A DNA stretch of 64,000 nucleotides. Source: Monosporascus cannonballus (Eukaryota > Ascomycota > Sordariomycetes > Xylariales). Positions 22,383 through 35,397 of the stretch are shown piece by piece. Within the stretch, counting starts at the first letter, position 1. The number at the start of each line of letters is the position of its first letter. The DNA lies in assembly GCA_004154925.1 (NCBI GenBank), contig QJNS01000006.1, positions 558,001 through 622,000 on the forward strand, read 5' to 3'. Under the pieces are notes generated by a model that worked only from the letters and a program-made list of their open reading frames with translations, did not search any database and was not told the DNA's origin. Position numbers and translations under genes: made by a program.

Positions 22383-24787
22383 GTGGCTGGCGCTGGCTGG
22401 ATGTGTACGGAGTTTGTGCATCCCGTCTGGTACGCGAAGGCTTTTGGCACTATTGATGCCACTGCGGGGCACCATATCGATGAGATCAGATGGCTTCGCA
22501 GCACGCACTACGCGGACGACTACATAGAGCTGTATACCAGTGGCCCTGCCGACTCGGTTCAGTATATCCAATGGATTCTCGACGCCATGAGCCGTCGTGC
22601 GATGGTGACTGGAAACGCGAAATTCCTCTCGGCGCAGCTCGATGATATGGAACGGATGTGGCATGAGCGGAATTCCATCTTCGATAGGAATGCAGGTTTG
22701 TATTACCACAAGCCAGTGTGGGACGCTCAGCAACGTTCACTGACATGCTACATTGCCGATCCGAACGGCACTGACCCGGTCCTGCCAAACGATGGCCCGG
22801 ACACGTTCCGGCCCAGCCACAATGCATACATGGTAGCAAATGCGAGAGCGATCGCCCGAACTGCTAACCTTGCTGGCGACGAGTCTGCCGAAGCCGAATT
22901 CGATATGTTGACTAATGCCCTCGAAGCTGCTATGTTAAAAAAAAATATGTGGGCCCCGGAGCAGAAGTTCTTTATGGATATTATTCGCCCCGACAATCCT
23001 GACCCCACAAGGCTCATTGAGAGGAACAAGTAGGTCTCTTCCCATACCGGTTTGGTATCGGCGTAGAGGAGTCCTATGCACAGCCCGCCGTGGACGCTAT
23101 GTTTGACTCGCTAGGATTTTTGGCACCCTATGGCCCGATGACCCTGGAGATTCGAGATCCGTGGTTCATGGAGGAGAAGCCGGACGGTTACTATGAGTTA
23201 AAGATTGGATTTCCTGTTATGTGCTACCTTACCAAGCAAGTCCAAAGTGACGTAAGACGGCTGATGCTAGAATAGGCTGCTATTGGAACGGTATGTCATG
23301 GCCATACTCGACCAGTCACACTCTCAAGTCACTTGCTACGATATACCGTGCTGGTAATATGAACGTCACGGCCCAACAGTATTACAAATACCTACATACG
23401 CAGAGACGCAACAGCACGAAGGTTGACCTTTTGTGGCCGAGTCCTATCTATTCAGAGACGACTGGAGCACATACACTGCCAACCACTCCGAGCATTACGA
23501 CCATTCCACCAACAATGACGATGTTATCACCGGCTTGCTGGGCATCCTGCCTCAGTCCGACGACACTCTCATAATATCGCCGATTGTGCGAGACGGCTGG
23601 ACCTACTTCGCACTGAGAATTTGCCATATCACGGCTACCTCGTCACAGTCATCTATGATACGGGCGGCTCCCGTTATGGCCAGGATAGTGGCCTGACTGT
23701 CTTTGTAGACGGAAAAGATGTCCTCGACACTGAGGAGAAGTTCGCCGAGGTGTCTATTTCTTTGGTAATTCCACCAAATCCAGATCCCCTAGTGAATATT
23801 GCGGCAAACCCTTCGGGACCTGGCAATCAGTATCCCAAGGCCGATGCGACATGCACCCACGCAGCCGATTTCCACTACAAAGCCATCGATGGTGTGATCT
23901 ACTATGACGACGTCCCGGATAACAGATGAGCAACATCGGATCCCCTAACATGAACGACGCACTTACTGTCACATTCGCGCGGCCCAGGAAGATATAGTCC
24001 GTGACTCCAGCCCCTGCTATCCAACATGGGCCGCGGCGGGGCCGTCGACCGGTCCGAGAAGATCGAGGTCTACGGCTCCAACGGCTTGCTCGCGACAGTC
24101 GACAACAGCGCCGAGCTTCTCGCCAACGACCGCAACGAGATCACCTTCAGCGAGAACGAAACGGACTTCGTGGCCGTGAACCTGCACCGCAAGGCCCGCG
24201 ACGTCTACGTCGGCGTCTGCGAGCTCGAGGTCCGGGTGCCGCCCAACATGGGCCCCACGTACTATGCCGCCGACGCCTACCTCACCAGCGCCTCGACCCG
24301 CGTGGTCCGCGACTCCTGCTCCTCCACCACCCTCTCGTCCGGGGCCGTCGTCGCCGTCGGCCCCGACAGCGGCGTCGTCTCCTTCTCCGGCGTCGTCTCC
24401 TTCTCCGGCGTCGTCTCCTTCTCCGGCGTCGTCTCCTTCTCCGGCGTCGTCTCCTTCTCCGGCGTCGTCTCCCCCGACCACGACAGGTTCGCGACCCTAA
24501 CCGTCGGCTACCGCAACGGCGGCGCCGCGGCCGTCGAGCCCGCCGTCGAGGTCAACCACGTCCCGCGCGCCAGCGTCAGCCTCGCGCCCACGGGGAGCGG
24601 GTACGGGAGCGCCGCAGTGGCAGCCGCGCTCGCCAAGGGTAAGTGGGTTGTTCTCAGGAAGGGGGATGCGACGGACAGCGAGATCAGGATCGAGTGCGTG
24701 AAGGTGCCCACGCGATTTGGTGTTGTGTGTGGGCAGGCTGGCAGGCGAGCTTATGGGGTTTTGGGGTCTGAAGATAGCATTCATTAA
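22383..24787 (+). pseudogene. six-hairpin glycoside hydrolase (MGH1/GH63-like), frameshifted
   Basis: Fragments in three frames follow each other as one protein. The (alpha/alpha)6-barrel part has HPVWYAKAFGTIDATAGHH (22430-22490) and FRPSHNAYMVANARAIARTA (near 22810-22870). It continues with GIGVEESYAQPAVDAMF (near 23060, new frame), CYWNGMSWPYSTSHTLKSLA (near 23277, new frame) and RDDWSTYTANHSEHYDH (near 23450, new frame). DFHYKAIDGVIYYDDVPDN (23868-23927) and a beta-sandwich-like tail (24026-24787, from RGGAVDRSEKIEVYGSNG on) complete it. Stops at 23031 (TAG), 23273 (TAG) and 23927 (TGA) and several frame changes make it non-coding as it stands. The tail is GC-rich, holds an 18-base tandem repeat, and looks less damaged than the barrel. 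The family acts on glycans as secreted enzymes; the substrate is unknown. Confidence 0.7.
24371..24470 (+). repeat. 18-bp tandem repeat, five perfect units plus a partial sixth
   Basis: The unit GGCGTCGTCTCCTTCTCC occurs five times without change (24371-24460) and starts a sixth time at 24461. Being a multiple of three, it keeps the frame and encodes Gly-Val-Val-Ser-Phe-Ser repeats in the tail of the glycoside hydrolase pseudogene. Confidence 0.95.
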
Positions 24788-25925
24788 CTGGTGGAAATGC
24801 AATTCATAGCTACTTCATACCGTGCTGCGTTCGCTTTAAACATATGCCGGAGAACATACTAGGTCGTTTCTGGCATTTATTATTTAATGCAGATCCTTGC
24901 GCTGCCTTTCGCCAATACTTCTGCGTCCAGTGATTACTCTTGCAGCCGACTACAGCCCCTTGAGCCGGGGCCAAAGTAGGTTTGTATCACGGTTCGGAAC
25001 TTGTCCATTATCCTTAATCCCAGGCCGACAATCCTCCAAGTGCTTAACAGTCCTATATTATATCGTGCGAATAGAAAAGATTACCCTACTTATTCTTCAC
25101 AGCGACGGATTGTACTTAAATGGTACTCCTGTGGGTAGGGATATACGGCACGCTATCACTAATAAGATATATAGGCAAAACTATGTCGCGACAAATAAGG
25201 AGACCGCGTTTAAGTATTGCAGACTTGCTATGGGCTGCCATGGTGTTTTACGGAGGGGGGGTATACCAGGATGATGCAACAAGGTGCGAATGGCCGGTGA
25301 GAAGTGGACCGAAAAGGGGGAAGTAAGCGTACTCGCTCGTTACGATATGCACCCATCACATGCTATCCTCATGGTTCCCAGCAAGCTTTCGCTTATGTTT
25401 CGCTTCATGGTACTTTTGTTCCTATCCCCACTGTGCCTGGTCGACACTATGACCTTGTTACATACAACACGGTGCTATTGGGAAAGCGATGGGACCCCGT
25501 GCATTATTTTTCGACGGGAATGAATGTGATCGATCGATCAATCAACCCTTGGTTCGGCAGATCGAATTTCTAGCCAGTTATGATAGCAAGTACTGGCCTA
25601 AAGAAAGCAGCTTTATTGGCCCTTACGAAAGGCAGGGGCTAATCTTAACGCCGATGGTGAGAAGCCGACACCTGGCAGGTTGACGGCAAGAAGTACGTAG
25701 AAGTGGCGCGGCGCAGGACTTAGCCACAAGTGGCAAGGCACGTACTATGTAGGCTGTTCCTTACCTAAGCCAGAATAACATTTAACTCCGGCTGATAGTG
25801 ATGTAGGTACGTACCTCGGAATGCACATTGAAGGCGCCAGTTTATGTTCGTAACTGCAGCATTATTTCAACTTTCCCACTTTCACAGTTGGATGAGCGCC
25901 GAACGATCTGTCCTTTCATCACACG
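24788..25925. other. intergenic region upstream of the Spf1 gene
   Basis: No gene recognised. Short open frames carry no motif. The last few hundred bases should hold the SPF1 promoter, but no clear element was found. Confidence 0.4.
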
Positions 25926-28900
25926 ATGGCGCTCGTGGACAATGCCCAGATCAAGAGCGCCGAGCTCTTGTCGCCGTTGCCTCTATATCTTCATGCGTAC
26001 ATATTTCCTTTCGCCATAATATGGCCCGTCTTTGCACGAATCTTCTATACTCCCGAGCTGTATGAAAAGCATATCGGATCTCCAGAGTGGACCTTCGTCT
26101 GGTGCGGATCCATCATCACCATTCAGAGCTTGTTCTGGCTTAGCACCCACTGGAGCGTCGATCTCAGGGCACGATTCACCGCTACCAAAGCGAAGAAGGT
26201 CGAAGAAGCCCAGTTGATCAAAGTCATACCCATCGCAAATGCCGGCACCGGCGACATCTGCGAGCTCAACCGCATCAAGGTAAGACGCTTACCCTCTCCT
26301 TCTCGGGACTGGATAGATGATAGTTAGGCTAACCAATCCTTTCTATGGTGAAGGTTGGCGACAAGACGAGCGTATCGTTCTTATTTCAGAAGCGCCGCTT
26401 CCTCTACGACCCTGTGAAGGCCTCCTTTGCCCCCCTGAGTTACGAGATCGATGAGGAACCCAAGCCGAAAATTGAGCAGTTCCAGAAGTCCAAGGGCCTT
26501 ACCACGCAGGCGGAAATAGCGAGACTCGAGGAGTACTACGGTACCAACACTTTCGACATCCCGGTCCCCACGTTTACCGAACTCTTCAAGGAACATGCCG
26601 TGGCCCCTTTCTTCGTTTTTCAGATCTTCTGTGTTGGTCTGTGGATGTTGGACGAGTACTGGTACTACTCCCTGTTCACCCTTTTTATGCTCGTTGCCTT
26701 CGAGAGCACTGTGGTCTGGCAGCGACAGCGCACCTTGAACGAGTTCCGCGGCATGAGCATCAAGCCCTACGACATGTGGGTCTACCGGTTGGGCAAGTGG
26801 ACCGAGATACAGAGCGACAAGCTTCTTCCCGGCGACCTTGTATCTGTCGGGCGCACCAAGGAGGATAGTGGTGTTGCCTGCGATATGCTCCTGGTTGAGG
26901 GTACTGCCATTGTCAACGAGGCTATGCTTTCTGGCGAGAGTACGCCGCTGCTGAAAGACTCCATCCGACTACGTCCGGGCGAGGTGCGCCTTGATTCCGA
27001 GGGTCTGGACAAGAACGCGTTCCTTTGGGGCGGAACCAAGGTACTCCAGATTACTCATGGCAACCCGGACGAAGAGAAGCCGAAGCTTGCTTCTGGCGTC
27101 CCCGCACCCCCCGATAATGGCGCCATGGCTATCGTCATAAAGACCGGTTTCGAGACCTCACAGGGTAGTCTGGTACGAACTATGATCTACTCGACAGAGC
27201 GAGTCTCCGCGAACAATGCCGAAGCCCTATTCTTCATCCTGTTCCTGCTCATTTTCGCGTTGGCCGCCTCTTGGTACGTTTGGGACGAGGGTGTCAAGAA
27301 AGACCGGAAGAGATCCAAGCTTCTTTTGGACTGCATCCTGATCGTCACGAGTGTCGTGCCCCCCGAGCTGCCCATGGAGCTTAGTCTAGCTGTCAACACC
27401 AGTCTCGCGGCCTTGGCCAAGTTGGCCATCTTCTGCACTGAGCCTTTCCGCATCCCGTTTGCTGGTCGCATCGACGTTGCCTGTTTCGACAAGACCGGTA
27501 CGCTGACGGGCGAGGACCTCGTCGTTGAAGGTATTGCTGGACTTGGTCTCGGTCATTCCGGAACAGATACGCCGAAGGACGCCAATGGCGCTCACAGCCG
27601 TATGACCCCGGTCCTGGAAGCTGGTATGGAGACGACCCTTGTCTTGGCGACGGCTCACGCTCTCGTCAAACTTGACGAAGGTGATGTTGTTGGTGACCCT
27701 ATGGAGAAAGCGACCCTGACTGCCCTGGGTTGGAATCTTGGCAAGAACGATACCCTGTCAGCTAAGCCCTCGGTGGCAGCCGCTGGTGGAACTACCGGGA
27801 CTGTACAGGTCAAGCGGCGATTCCAATTCTCATCAGCCTTGAAACGCCAGAGCTCTGTTGCGACTGTGAATGTTGTTAACCGAAAATCCGGCGACAGGAT
27901 GCGTGGCACTTTCGTCGGCGTCAAGGGTGCCCCTGAAACTATCATGAACATGCTCGTCTCGATTCCACAGGACTACGAAGAAACCTACAAGTACTTTACG
28001 CGACGGGGATCTCGCGTGCTCGCCTTGGCCTATAAGCAGCTCACCACCGACAACGAACTGGGATCCGGCAAGATCAACGATTTGAAGCGCGAGAAAGTGG
28101 AGGCTGATCTTACTTTCGCTGGCTTCTTAGTTCTTCAATGTCCTCTTAAGGATGATGCAAAGCAGGCGGTGCGAATGCTTAACGAGAGCAGTCATCGCGT
28201 TGTCATGATCACTGGCGATAACCCCCTTACAGCCGTGCATGTAGCCCGAGAAGTGGAGATAGTAGACCGCGACGTTCTCATCCTCGACGCCCCTGAGAAA
28301 GATGAAGGAGGGCGGAAGCTCGTGTGGCGCAGCGTCGATGACAAGACTAACATTCTTGTCGACCCAACCAAACCTATTGACCCGGAGATACTCAGGTCGA
28401 ATGATATTTGTGTGACTGGATATGCGCTGGCTCAGTTCAAGGGCAATCTCTCTGCCTGGAATTCACTCTTGCGATACACCTGGGTCTATGCTCGTGGCTC
28501 ACCAAAGCAAAAAGAAGAGATTCTGCTTGGGCTCAAGGATATGGGATACTACACTCTGATGGCTGGCGATGGCACCAACGACGTTGGCGCGTTGAAGCAG
28601 GCTCATATCGGTATCGCGCTACTCAACGGGACGCCGGATGATCTGACCAGAATTGCTGAGCATTCTCGCAATACAAAGATGAAGGAGCTCTACCAGAAGC
28701 AAGTCGATCTCATGAAGCGATTCAACCAGCCCCCGCCGCCTGTTCCTATCTTGATCGCTCATCTCTATCCTCCCGGCCCTTCTAACCCCAACTATCAGAA
28801 GGCGATGGTTCGTGAGGCCCAGAAGAAAGGCGTCACTGTTGAAGAACTCGCCAAGGTTTACGGCCATGATCTGACGGCAGTCGCGGCCCCCGCGGCTCAA

Positions 28901-30067
28901 CCGCCGGTTAATAACGACCCTAAGAAGGCGAAACAGCAGGAAGCTGCCAAGAAGGCCGCCGGATTTGCCGACAGGATGACCAGCGCGATGATGGAGCAGG
29001 ATCTCGGCGATGATGAGCCCCCAACTCTCAAGCTCGGCGATGCATCAGTTGCTGCGCCTTTCACCAGCAAGCTGCGAAACGTCATTGCCGTGCCGAACAT
29101 CATCCGCCAAGGCCGTTGCACGCTTGTCGCTACTATACAGATGTACAAGATCCTTGCTCTCAACTGCCTGATCAGCGCCTACAGTCTTAGCGTTCTATAT
29201 CTAGAGGGCATCAAATTCGGCGACACGCAGATCACCATTAGCGGAATGCTCATGAGTGTGTGCTTCCTCTCCATCTCTCGCGCGAGATCCGTCGAAGGCC
29301 TGTCGAAGGAGCGACCTCAGCCCAACATCTTCAACTTCTACATCATCGGTTCGATCCTTGGCCAGTTTGCTGTCCACATCGTGACGCTCATATACATTGC
29401 CCGACTTTGCGATAGGCTGGAGCCGTAAGTTATTCATCCTCACATCACTGACTCCGAATGGGACACAAAAGCTAACGCGCACCTTAGGAGGCCCGATGAC
29501 ATCGATCTCGAAGCCGAGTTCTCTCCGTCACTGCTCAATAGCGCTGTTTACTTATTACAACTAATCCAGCAAATCTCGACATTCGCCGTCAACTACCAAG
29601 GACGGCCCTTCCGAGAGTCCCTTTCGGAGAACAAGGGCATGTTCTACGGCATCATCGGAGTGACTGGAATCGCCTTCGCGTGCTCGACGGAGTTTATCCC
29701 CGAGATCAACGAGAAAATGAGCCTCGTAAAGTTCACCGACGAGTTCAAGACGATTATGACAGCTACCATGGTCCTCGACTACGTCGGCTGCTGGGTCATC
29801 GAGCGCGTCCTGAAGGCCCTATTCAGCGACTTCAGACCGCGGGATATCGCGATCAGACGCCCGGAGCAGGACGAGCGGGAGAGGGTCCGCAAGGAGGCCG
29901 AGCAGAAGCAGAAGGACGAAGAGGAGGAGCGCAAGAGGCTCGAGAAGGTCGCCGAGTTCGAGCGCAAGGTCGAGGAGCGGAGGGAGAAGGTCAGGGCCTG
30001 GGCCGAGTCGAAGGGCGTGAATGTCCAACAGAGCCAGGGTCAACGACAGGTCACCGCGGCGGGGTAG
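25926..30067 (+). CDS. SPF1: P5A-type ATPase Spf1 (ER helix dislocase), 3 exons
   Basis: Exons 25926-26279, 26354-29424 and 29488-30067 give about 1334 residues. Intron 1 (26280-26353) starts GTAAGA and has CTAAC. Intron 2 (29425-29487) starts GTAAGT, has GCTAAC and ends TTAG. P-type ATPase signatures are all present: LSGEST in the actuator domain, the P5 membrane motif PPELPMEL, the phosphorylation site DKTGTLTGED (Asp near residue 497), MITGDNPLTAVHVARE and AGDGTNDVGALKQAHIGIALL. The N-terminus (LPLYLHAYIFPFAIIWPVF) supplies the extra P5A membrane segments. The C-terminus is a charged helix of about 70 residues (EQDERERVRKEAEQKQKDEE). Spf1/ATP13A1 sits in the ER membrane, removes mis-inserted transmembrane helices and affects Mn and sterol balance. 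Lengths of 1200-1330 are usual in fungi. This is the best-conserved gene in the window. Confidence 0.97.
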
Positions 30068-31320
30068 GCAGGTAGTGGTTCTGGTTTGTGCACACAATGA
30101 GATGTCGTTGACCTTGGCCCCATTGAACTAGGTTAAGGTCAAGCGCATAATAGAGAGGGCTCTGTAAGAATACGATTAAAAAGCATTAGACGACCTAAAC
30201 AGTCGGGAGGCGCACAGGTTACTGAAGAGGCCTGCATGATGGCAGCGAGATATGCCGTGAAGGTTATTTGGATCGGGTTGGCATAGACGCTATTCTAGAC
30301 TATCTTACCTACCTAATCCACTCCTCTCAAGCAACTGCAGAACCCAAATGGGAGCAACATGACATCAATTGTGATGCCCATCCCCGTGCCACCCTCTGAA
30401 ACGTACTGCCACGGTGCGCATTCTCCCTAAATTCCTCCCGGCATAAATTTGGTCACGATACGAGATTTTCAGGGGCTTAGGTCACCTTTGGAATAGACCT
30501 GTTCATTCGTAAACAATTCCTGGCATTTTGTAGGGTGTCATTTCCCTCGACTGAGGCTCGTGATATGCAATGTTTTTGCCCAGCATACGAAATCACCTGA
30601 GCTGTGTACTTATCTATGTGCAACTTGTCCTCTTCTTCGTAGCTCCGGAGCAGAATGACTCAATGCGCTTGCAATCATCAATCAAGAGTCGAGGCTTGTC
30701 CTTTATTACCGTAATGACACCGGCAGGGATGATCACAACACAAAAGAAATATTAGAGTTCAGGGGGCTGCTGCGCCTCATCACAATTCGTCAGCTCGAGA
30801 CCACGTTTCCAGCTTCCCGTTTTCCGGGTTTGACAGCCCGCGCTTTTTTGTTGCGTGGCTGTTCGTAAAGAGCAGCCGGCCGAGCCAAGACTCGTCAAAT
30901 GACAGAAATATCCGAAGTTAACCCATACGGCGATTGGATTTCTTGGCTATCGTCTCTCGAGCGCCGGTTTGGAGCTCGGTTGGTCACGGTATAAGAGATG
31001 CGCCGTTAGCTGTCTGTCTGTCTGTCTGACCGAGCTACGAAGATAGTTCATAGAAGTCGATTTTCTTTTCTTTCCTTTTCTTTTGGGATAGAAGCAGTCG
31101 TTCGTTACTGAAGAAATACTGGCTTGCGTTGGGAATTGGTGCTGTCTAACGATTTTATCGGCTGATTCGGGCGAGCCTCCCCCCAACTAACTCATCCATC
31201 ACGTACGAAGCAGCAAACTAATAGTAATCACCAGATACCAGCCACCATTTATATCCGTCTGCTCAATCATTTCTCTGCTTTGCACATAGATCGGCAGAAG
31301 GTAGTGTTTAAACGAAAGAC
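30068..31320. other. intergenic region between SPF1 and the CofD-like gene
   Basis: No gene is seen. A short TGTC microsatellite (five units) lies at about 31012-31028 and a CT-rich tract at about 31058-31085, as often found in fungal promoters. The right part is the promoter side of the CofD-like gene. Confidence 0.45.
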
Positions 31321-33640
31321 ATGACAGAGACCTCGAGAGCATCACCCCCTCCGAGGGGCAACAGCGGCGGCATCGTGGTCTTCGGCGGCGGCACGGCGAC
31401 CAACAGCCTCGTCGACGTGTTCGAGCGCATCCGCGCGCAGCGCAACTGCTCCCTCAGCTACGTCATACCCATCAGCGACAACGGCGGCAGCTCGTCAGAG
31501 CTGATCCGCGTCTTTGGCGGGCCGGGTGCGTTGCGTCTTTTCTCCCGTTTCCCCCTTTCTGGGTACCGAGTGGGGCCCGGGAAGCTTTTTTGTAGACTTT
31601 TTATCCTAGCTGTGGCCTTGTGGCAGCGGAATGCTTGGACTACCTGTCTATGCGATAGGTGGTGGATGGATTCAGGAATGGGAGGAACTAGACTACGTTG
31701 CTTGGCAATTGGGAGATAGGAGATGCTAACATCATTTCTAACGAGTGAACAGGCATAGGAGATGTACGCAGTAAGTCCTCAACCCCCCTCCCCTTCCCAC
31801 ATCGCCATCCATCCGATACCCCCAAAACCGAGCAGCCAAGCTAACAAAAACCGCGTGCGGAAAAAAGGCCGCCTCGTCCGGCTGATCCCGGGCTCGGACA
31901 CGGACCCGGAGCAGCGGGCGCTGCGGGAGCTGTTCAACCACCGGCTGCCGTCGGAACGGGAGCGGGCGCGCGTCGAGTGGCTCGACGTGGTCGAGGGTCG
32001 CGACCGCGTGCTCTGGCATGACGTTTCCAGCGAGAAGCGCGAGCTGGTCCGCTCTGTCCTCAACCTCGCCAACCTCGAGATCGTCAAGCGCGCGCGCCCC
32101 AGCTCCACCTTCAACTTCGCCAAGGCGAGCATCGGGAACTTGTTCTTGACTGGGTGAGTTTTCCTTTCGTTGCCGTGGTTGGTTGATTGGGTTGTTTGTT
32201 TGTTTGTTGGGTGCGCTCCTTGCTCATGGGATGGACGCTGGTGATAGTAGATGAGAAGATGGATATCTGTGAATGAATAAAGAGGCGGGTGTGCACGGAG
32301 TGGAAGTTGCTGGGAAAGAAGTGCTCAATAATGATCGTATCAAGCCACGATCCGACTACTAACACTTTCCCTACCGCAGCGCCCGCGTATTCACCGGCTC
32401 CCTGGAATCCGGCATCTACCTGCTAAGCAGCATCTGCTCGATCCCGTCGACGGTGTCGGCGCTGCCGGTCATCAACAGCAACTTCACGCACCACATCAGC
32501 GCGGGGCTGGCGGACGGCACGGTGATCACGGGACAGAACGCCATCTCGCACCCGTCGGCGCCGACGTCTCTCCCGGCGTCCGGCCCCGACCAGGATGCGG
32601 AGGGCCGGCTGCTGCTGCCGCCGGCCCTGACCGACACGGCCTCCGGGACCATGACGCCGCTCGAGACGGAGACGGCGGCGCACGACCTCATCGAGGACGC
32701 TACGCTACCGGGGTCTCTGCCGTCGCTGCGGAAGCCGTACATCGAGTTCTCCAAGGGCGGCGGCGGCGCCACCAAGAACGCGGAAGGAAAAGCTGGCGAG
32801 GATGAGCACGCCGCCGACGACGACGACGACGACCACCTGCCCGCCCGCATCGACCGCATCTGGTACATCAACCCGTACGGACACGAGATCCGGCCGGTGC
32901 CGAACCCCAAGGTGCTCGCGGCGATCCGCGGGGCCGGCGCCGTCGTCTACAGCATCGGGTCGCTGTACACGTCGCTGATGCCGAGCCTGATCCTGCGCGG
33001 GGTCGGGGACGCCATCGCGGGGGTCAACGGAAACGGGGCCGGCGGTCCGAAGCACAAGGTCCTCATCCTCAACAGCAGCATCGACCGCGAGACGGGGCCC
33101 AGCGGCGACCCCTACACGGCGGCGGACTTCGTGCGCGCCATCGTGCGCGGCGCAGGCTCGCAGGGCGTGCAGGGCGCAGGAAAGGAGCTTGCGGCGGCGG
33201 ATTCGTTGCCCCACCGTAGTAATAAGGATGGGGCGATCCCCAACGCGAATCCGACGACCACCGCTAACGCCAGCATCTCCGCCCCCTCCACGACCGTCAC
33301 AGTCACGGCGGCCGCGGCCCAGAACGACCAGAAGACGCCAGCGTCAGTATCAGGGTCCGGGCTATGGTCGCCGCCAGCATCACAGTCGCAGGCGTGGTCG
33401 GCGGAGGCGGAGCAGGTGCGGCGGTACGTGACGCACCTGATCTACCTGGAGGGCGGGGGCGCGCCGCGGGTGGACCGGGAGGAGCTGGGGCGGCTGGGGG
33501 TCGAGTGCATCCGGGTGTACGGGCGGCGGGTGGACGGGATGCTGCGGTACGACGAGGCGGGGCTGACGAGGGCGCTCGAGGCCGTCGTGGGGAGACCCGA
33601 CAGCATGGGGCGGAACCGGCGGAACACGAGCGGCCAGTAG
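31321..33640 (+). CDS. CofD/UPF0052 (YvcK-like) family protein, 4 exons
   Basis: Exons 31321-31525, 31753-31770, 31868-32153 and 32380-33640 give about 589 residues. Exon 2 is only 18 nt. It is needed to read through the conserved segment ending ELIRVFGGPG-IGDVRS-RLVRLIPG. The N-terminus GGIVVFGGGTATNSLVDVF and YVIPISDNGGSSSELIRVFG are the nucleotide/phosphate-binding glycine loops of the CofD superfamily. In archaea CofD is a 2-phospho-lactate transferase, and in bacteria YvcK/YbhK proteins regulate central metabolism and the cell wall. The fungal branch has no proven reaction. Later motifs include NFAKASIGNLFLTGARVF and AVVYSIGSLYTSLMPSLIL. Low-complexity stretches rich in Ala, Ser, Pro and Asp (about residues 235-330 and 440-500) sit between the conserved parts. 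Intron 1 starts GTGCGT, intron 2 GTAAGT and intron 3 GTGAGT. Confidence 0.88.
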
Positions 33641-34096
33641 GAGCGGTAGCGCTCGGTTGTCGGTGGGGAGTCGAGAGAATCTGTACGATTTACTGGCAAG
33701 CCGTGGGAGGTAAGGAGTATACGACAACTAGTTTTTATCACTGCGCTACACAATATGGTCCTACATCAAAATCGTCGCCATAGAAAATCAACACACGAGA
33801 AAGAGGTATCATTTATCTGTGAACTCAGTATCTTACACTTCGCAGGCAATGCGTGCCTACAGCAAGAAATATAGTCTATGTATGACCCGTTTCCTGCCCG
33901 ACAGCAAAGCAACAGCCGGAGAAAAATCAAAGCCGGTTCTGTAATAACCCCCTGGTTCAACGCCAGAAAGCCAACTTCATTTGCTTTTCTCAATCCAAGT
34001 CAATCAGCAGCCGACACTTGTTCTCCTCCCTCCTCACCCTCACGCTTCGACTAACGGCACTAGTCCGCTAATCGCACACCCCAAGCAAGGAGACAC
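33641..34096. other. convergent 3' spacer
   Basis: The stretch between the ends of two convergent genes (CofD-like + and malate dehydrogenase -). It must hold both 3' untranslated regions. No other feature is seen. Confidence 0.5.
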
Positions 34097-35397
34097 TTAT
34101 TTAGGGGGGTTGGCGGCGACGAAGGCGACACCCTTCTCGATGTTCTTCTTGAGGTCGCCCAGGCAGGCCTCCAGAAGCTTCTGCTCGTTGGCGTCGATCT
34201 TGCCGATGGGCAGGATCTTCTCAACACCGTTGGGGCCGAGCTCGACCTTGGAGGCGAAGAACTCAATGCCCTGATCCTTGTACAGAGGGCTGTCCACGAA
34301 GGTAGGCTCGACAACACCCTTCTCGCCCTGGGCAGCACGGAGGATGGAGTCGGCGAAGCGGGCACCGGCCTGAGCCATGGACAGGGTAGCGGAACCGGCA
34401 CCGTCCTTGGCCTTGACGACCTCGTCACCACCGAACTGGACGCGGTTGACGAGCTCGGCGTTGGAGCTCAGGTCGGGGTGGTTGCTCTGGCTGAAGAGAG
34501 GGACTATAGTGACACCGGAGTGTCCACCGACGACGGTGATGTTCTCGTCCTTGGGGTCGGTACCCTTAAGCTCGCTGACGAAGCGGCTGGCGCGGACGAC
34601 GTCGAGGGTGGTGACGCCGAACAGGCGCTTGGGGTTGTAAACCCCACGGGCCTTGAAGACCTCAGAGACGATGGGGACGGTGGAGTTGACGGGGTTGGAG
34701 ATGATCAGGAGGTTGGCCTCAGGGCAAGAGTCGGCGGCGGCCTTGGCCAGGTCACGGACGATGGAAGCGTTCGTGTTGAAGAGGTCATCTCGGGTCATGC
34801 CGGGCTTGCGGGGCACACCGGCGGGGATCAGGACGACATCACTGCCCTTCAGGGCGTTAGCCAGACCAGTGGGCGTCGGGTCGTAGCCCTTAACGCTGCT
34901 CTTGGTGTTGATGTGAGAGATATCAGCAGCGACACCTATATGCGGTAATTATTGGGTCAGCATATGAGCACACCCAGGTCGATTGGGTCAATTGCGCAGT
35001 GGACGTGGCAAAGCAGTCCAGAGGCTTGTTGATTGCCGAAGGGAGTGCTGCCGCGACGGGTGATACGGGCGTAAAACAGAAAACTCCAACATACCAGGTC
35101 CGCCACGGATATCGTACAGAGCAAGCTCGGTAACTCTGGGGTTCAGCTTGAGAAGCAGAGAAAGAGGCTGGCCGATACCACCGGCGGCACCGAGGACGGT
35201 GACCTTGGAGAGCTACAAGATATGAGCGTTAGTTTCCGTCGTATGCCTACGTGATGCCATTGGAGGGGATGGGAGCACGGATCTCCATATAGCTTCAATT
35301 TTCGAAAACTGGAGCTAGCTGAGCGACTTACGTTCCTGGCGGAGGCAGAGAAAGCCCGGCGTTGACCGGCAGCGAAGATAGCTCTTACGGGCATCAT
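34097..35397 (-). CDS. mdh1: mitochondrial malate dehydrogenase (3 exons)
   Basis: Exons 35397-35332, 35212-35095 and 34935-34097 give 340 residues. Intron 1 (35213-35331) begins GTAAGT and ends GTAG. Intron 2 (34936-35094) begins GTATGT and ends TATAG. The first exon is a mitochondrial targeting peptide ([20 protein letters not shown], rich in Arg and Ala, no acids). Next come the NAD-binding loop [18 protein letters not shown], the substrate-binding loop [14 protein letters not shown] with its arginines, [11 protein letters not shown], and the catalytic His in [16 protein letters not shown]. The enzyme converts malate and NAD to oxaloacetate and NADH in the TCA cycle in the matrix. The length matches the family. 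Codon use is strongly biased to C-ending codons, as expected of a highly expressed gene. Confidence 0.97.

Noticed and set aside
24001..24642. + and - strand Arg-, Gly/Asp- and Pro-rich frames over the 18-bp repeat
   Set aside because: These are shadows of the GC-rich frame at 24026-24787. Their composition comes from the repeat.
31008..31090. TGTC microsatellite and CT-rich tract
   Set aside because: Common low-complexity promoter sequence in fungi; not a separate element.
34377..34948. Long + strand frames opposite malate dehydrogenase
   Set aside because: Antisense shadows of a strongly codon-biased gene, with no motif of their own.
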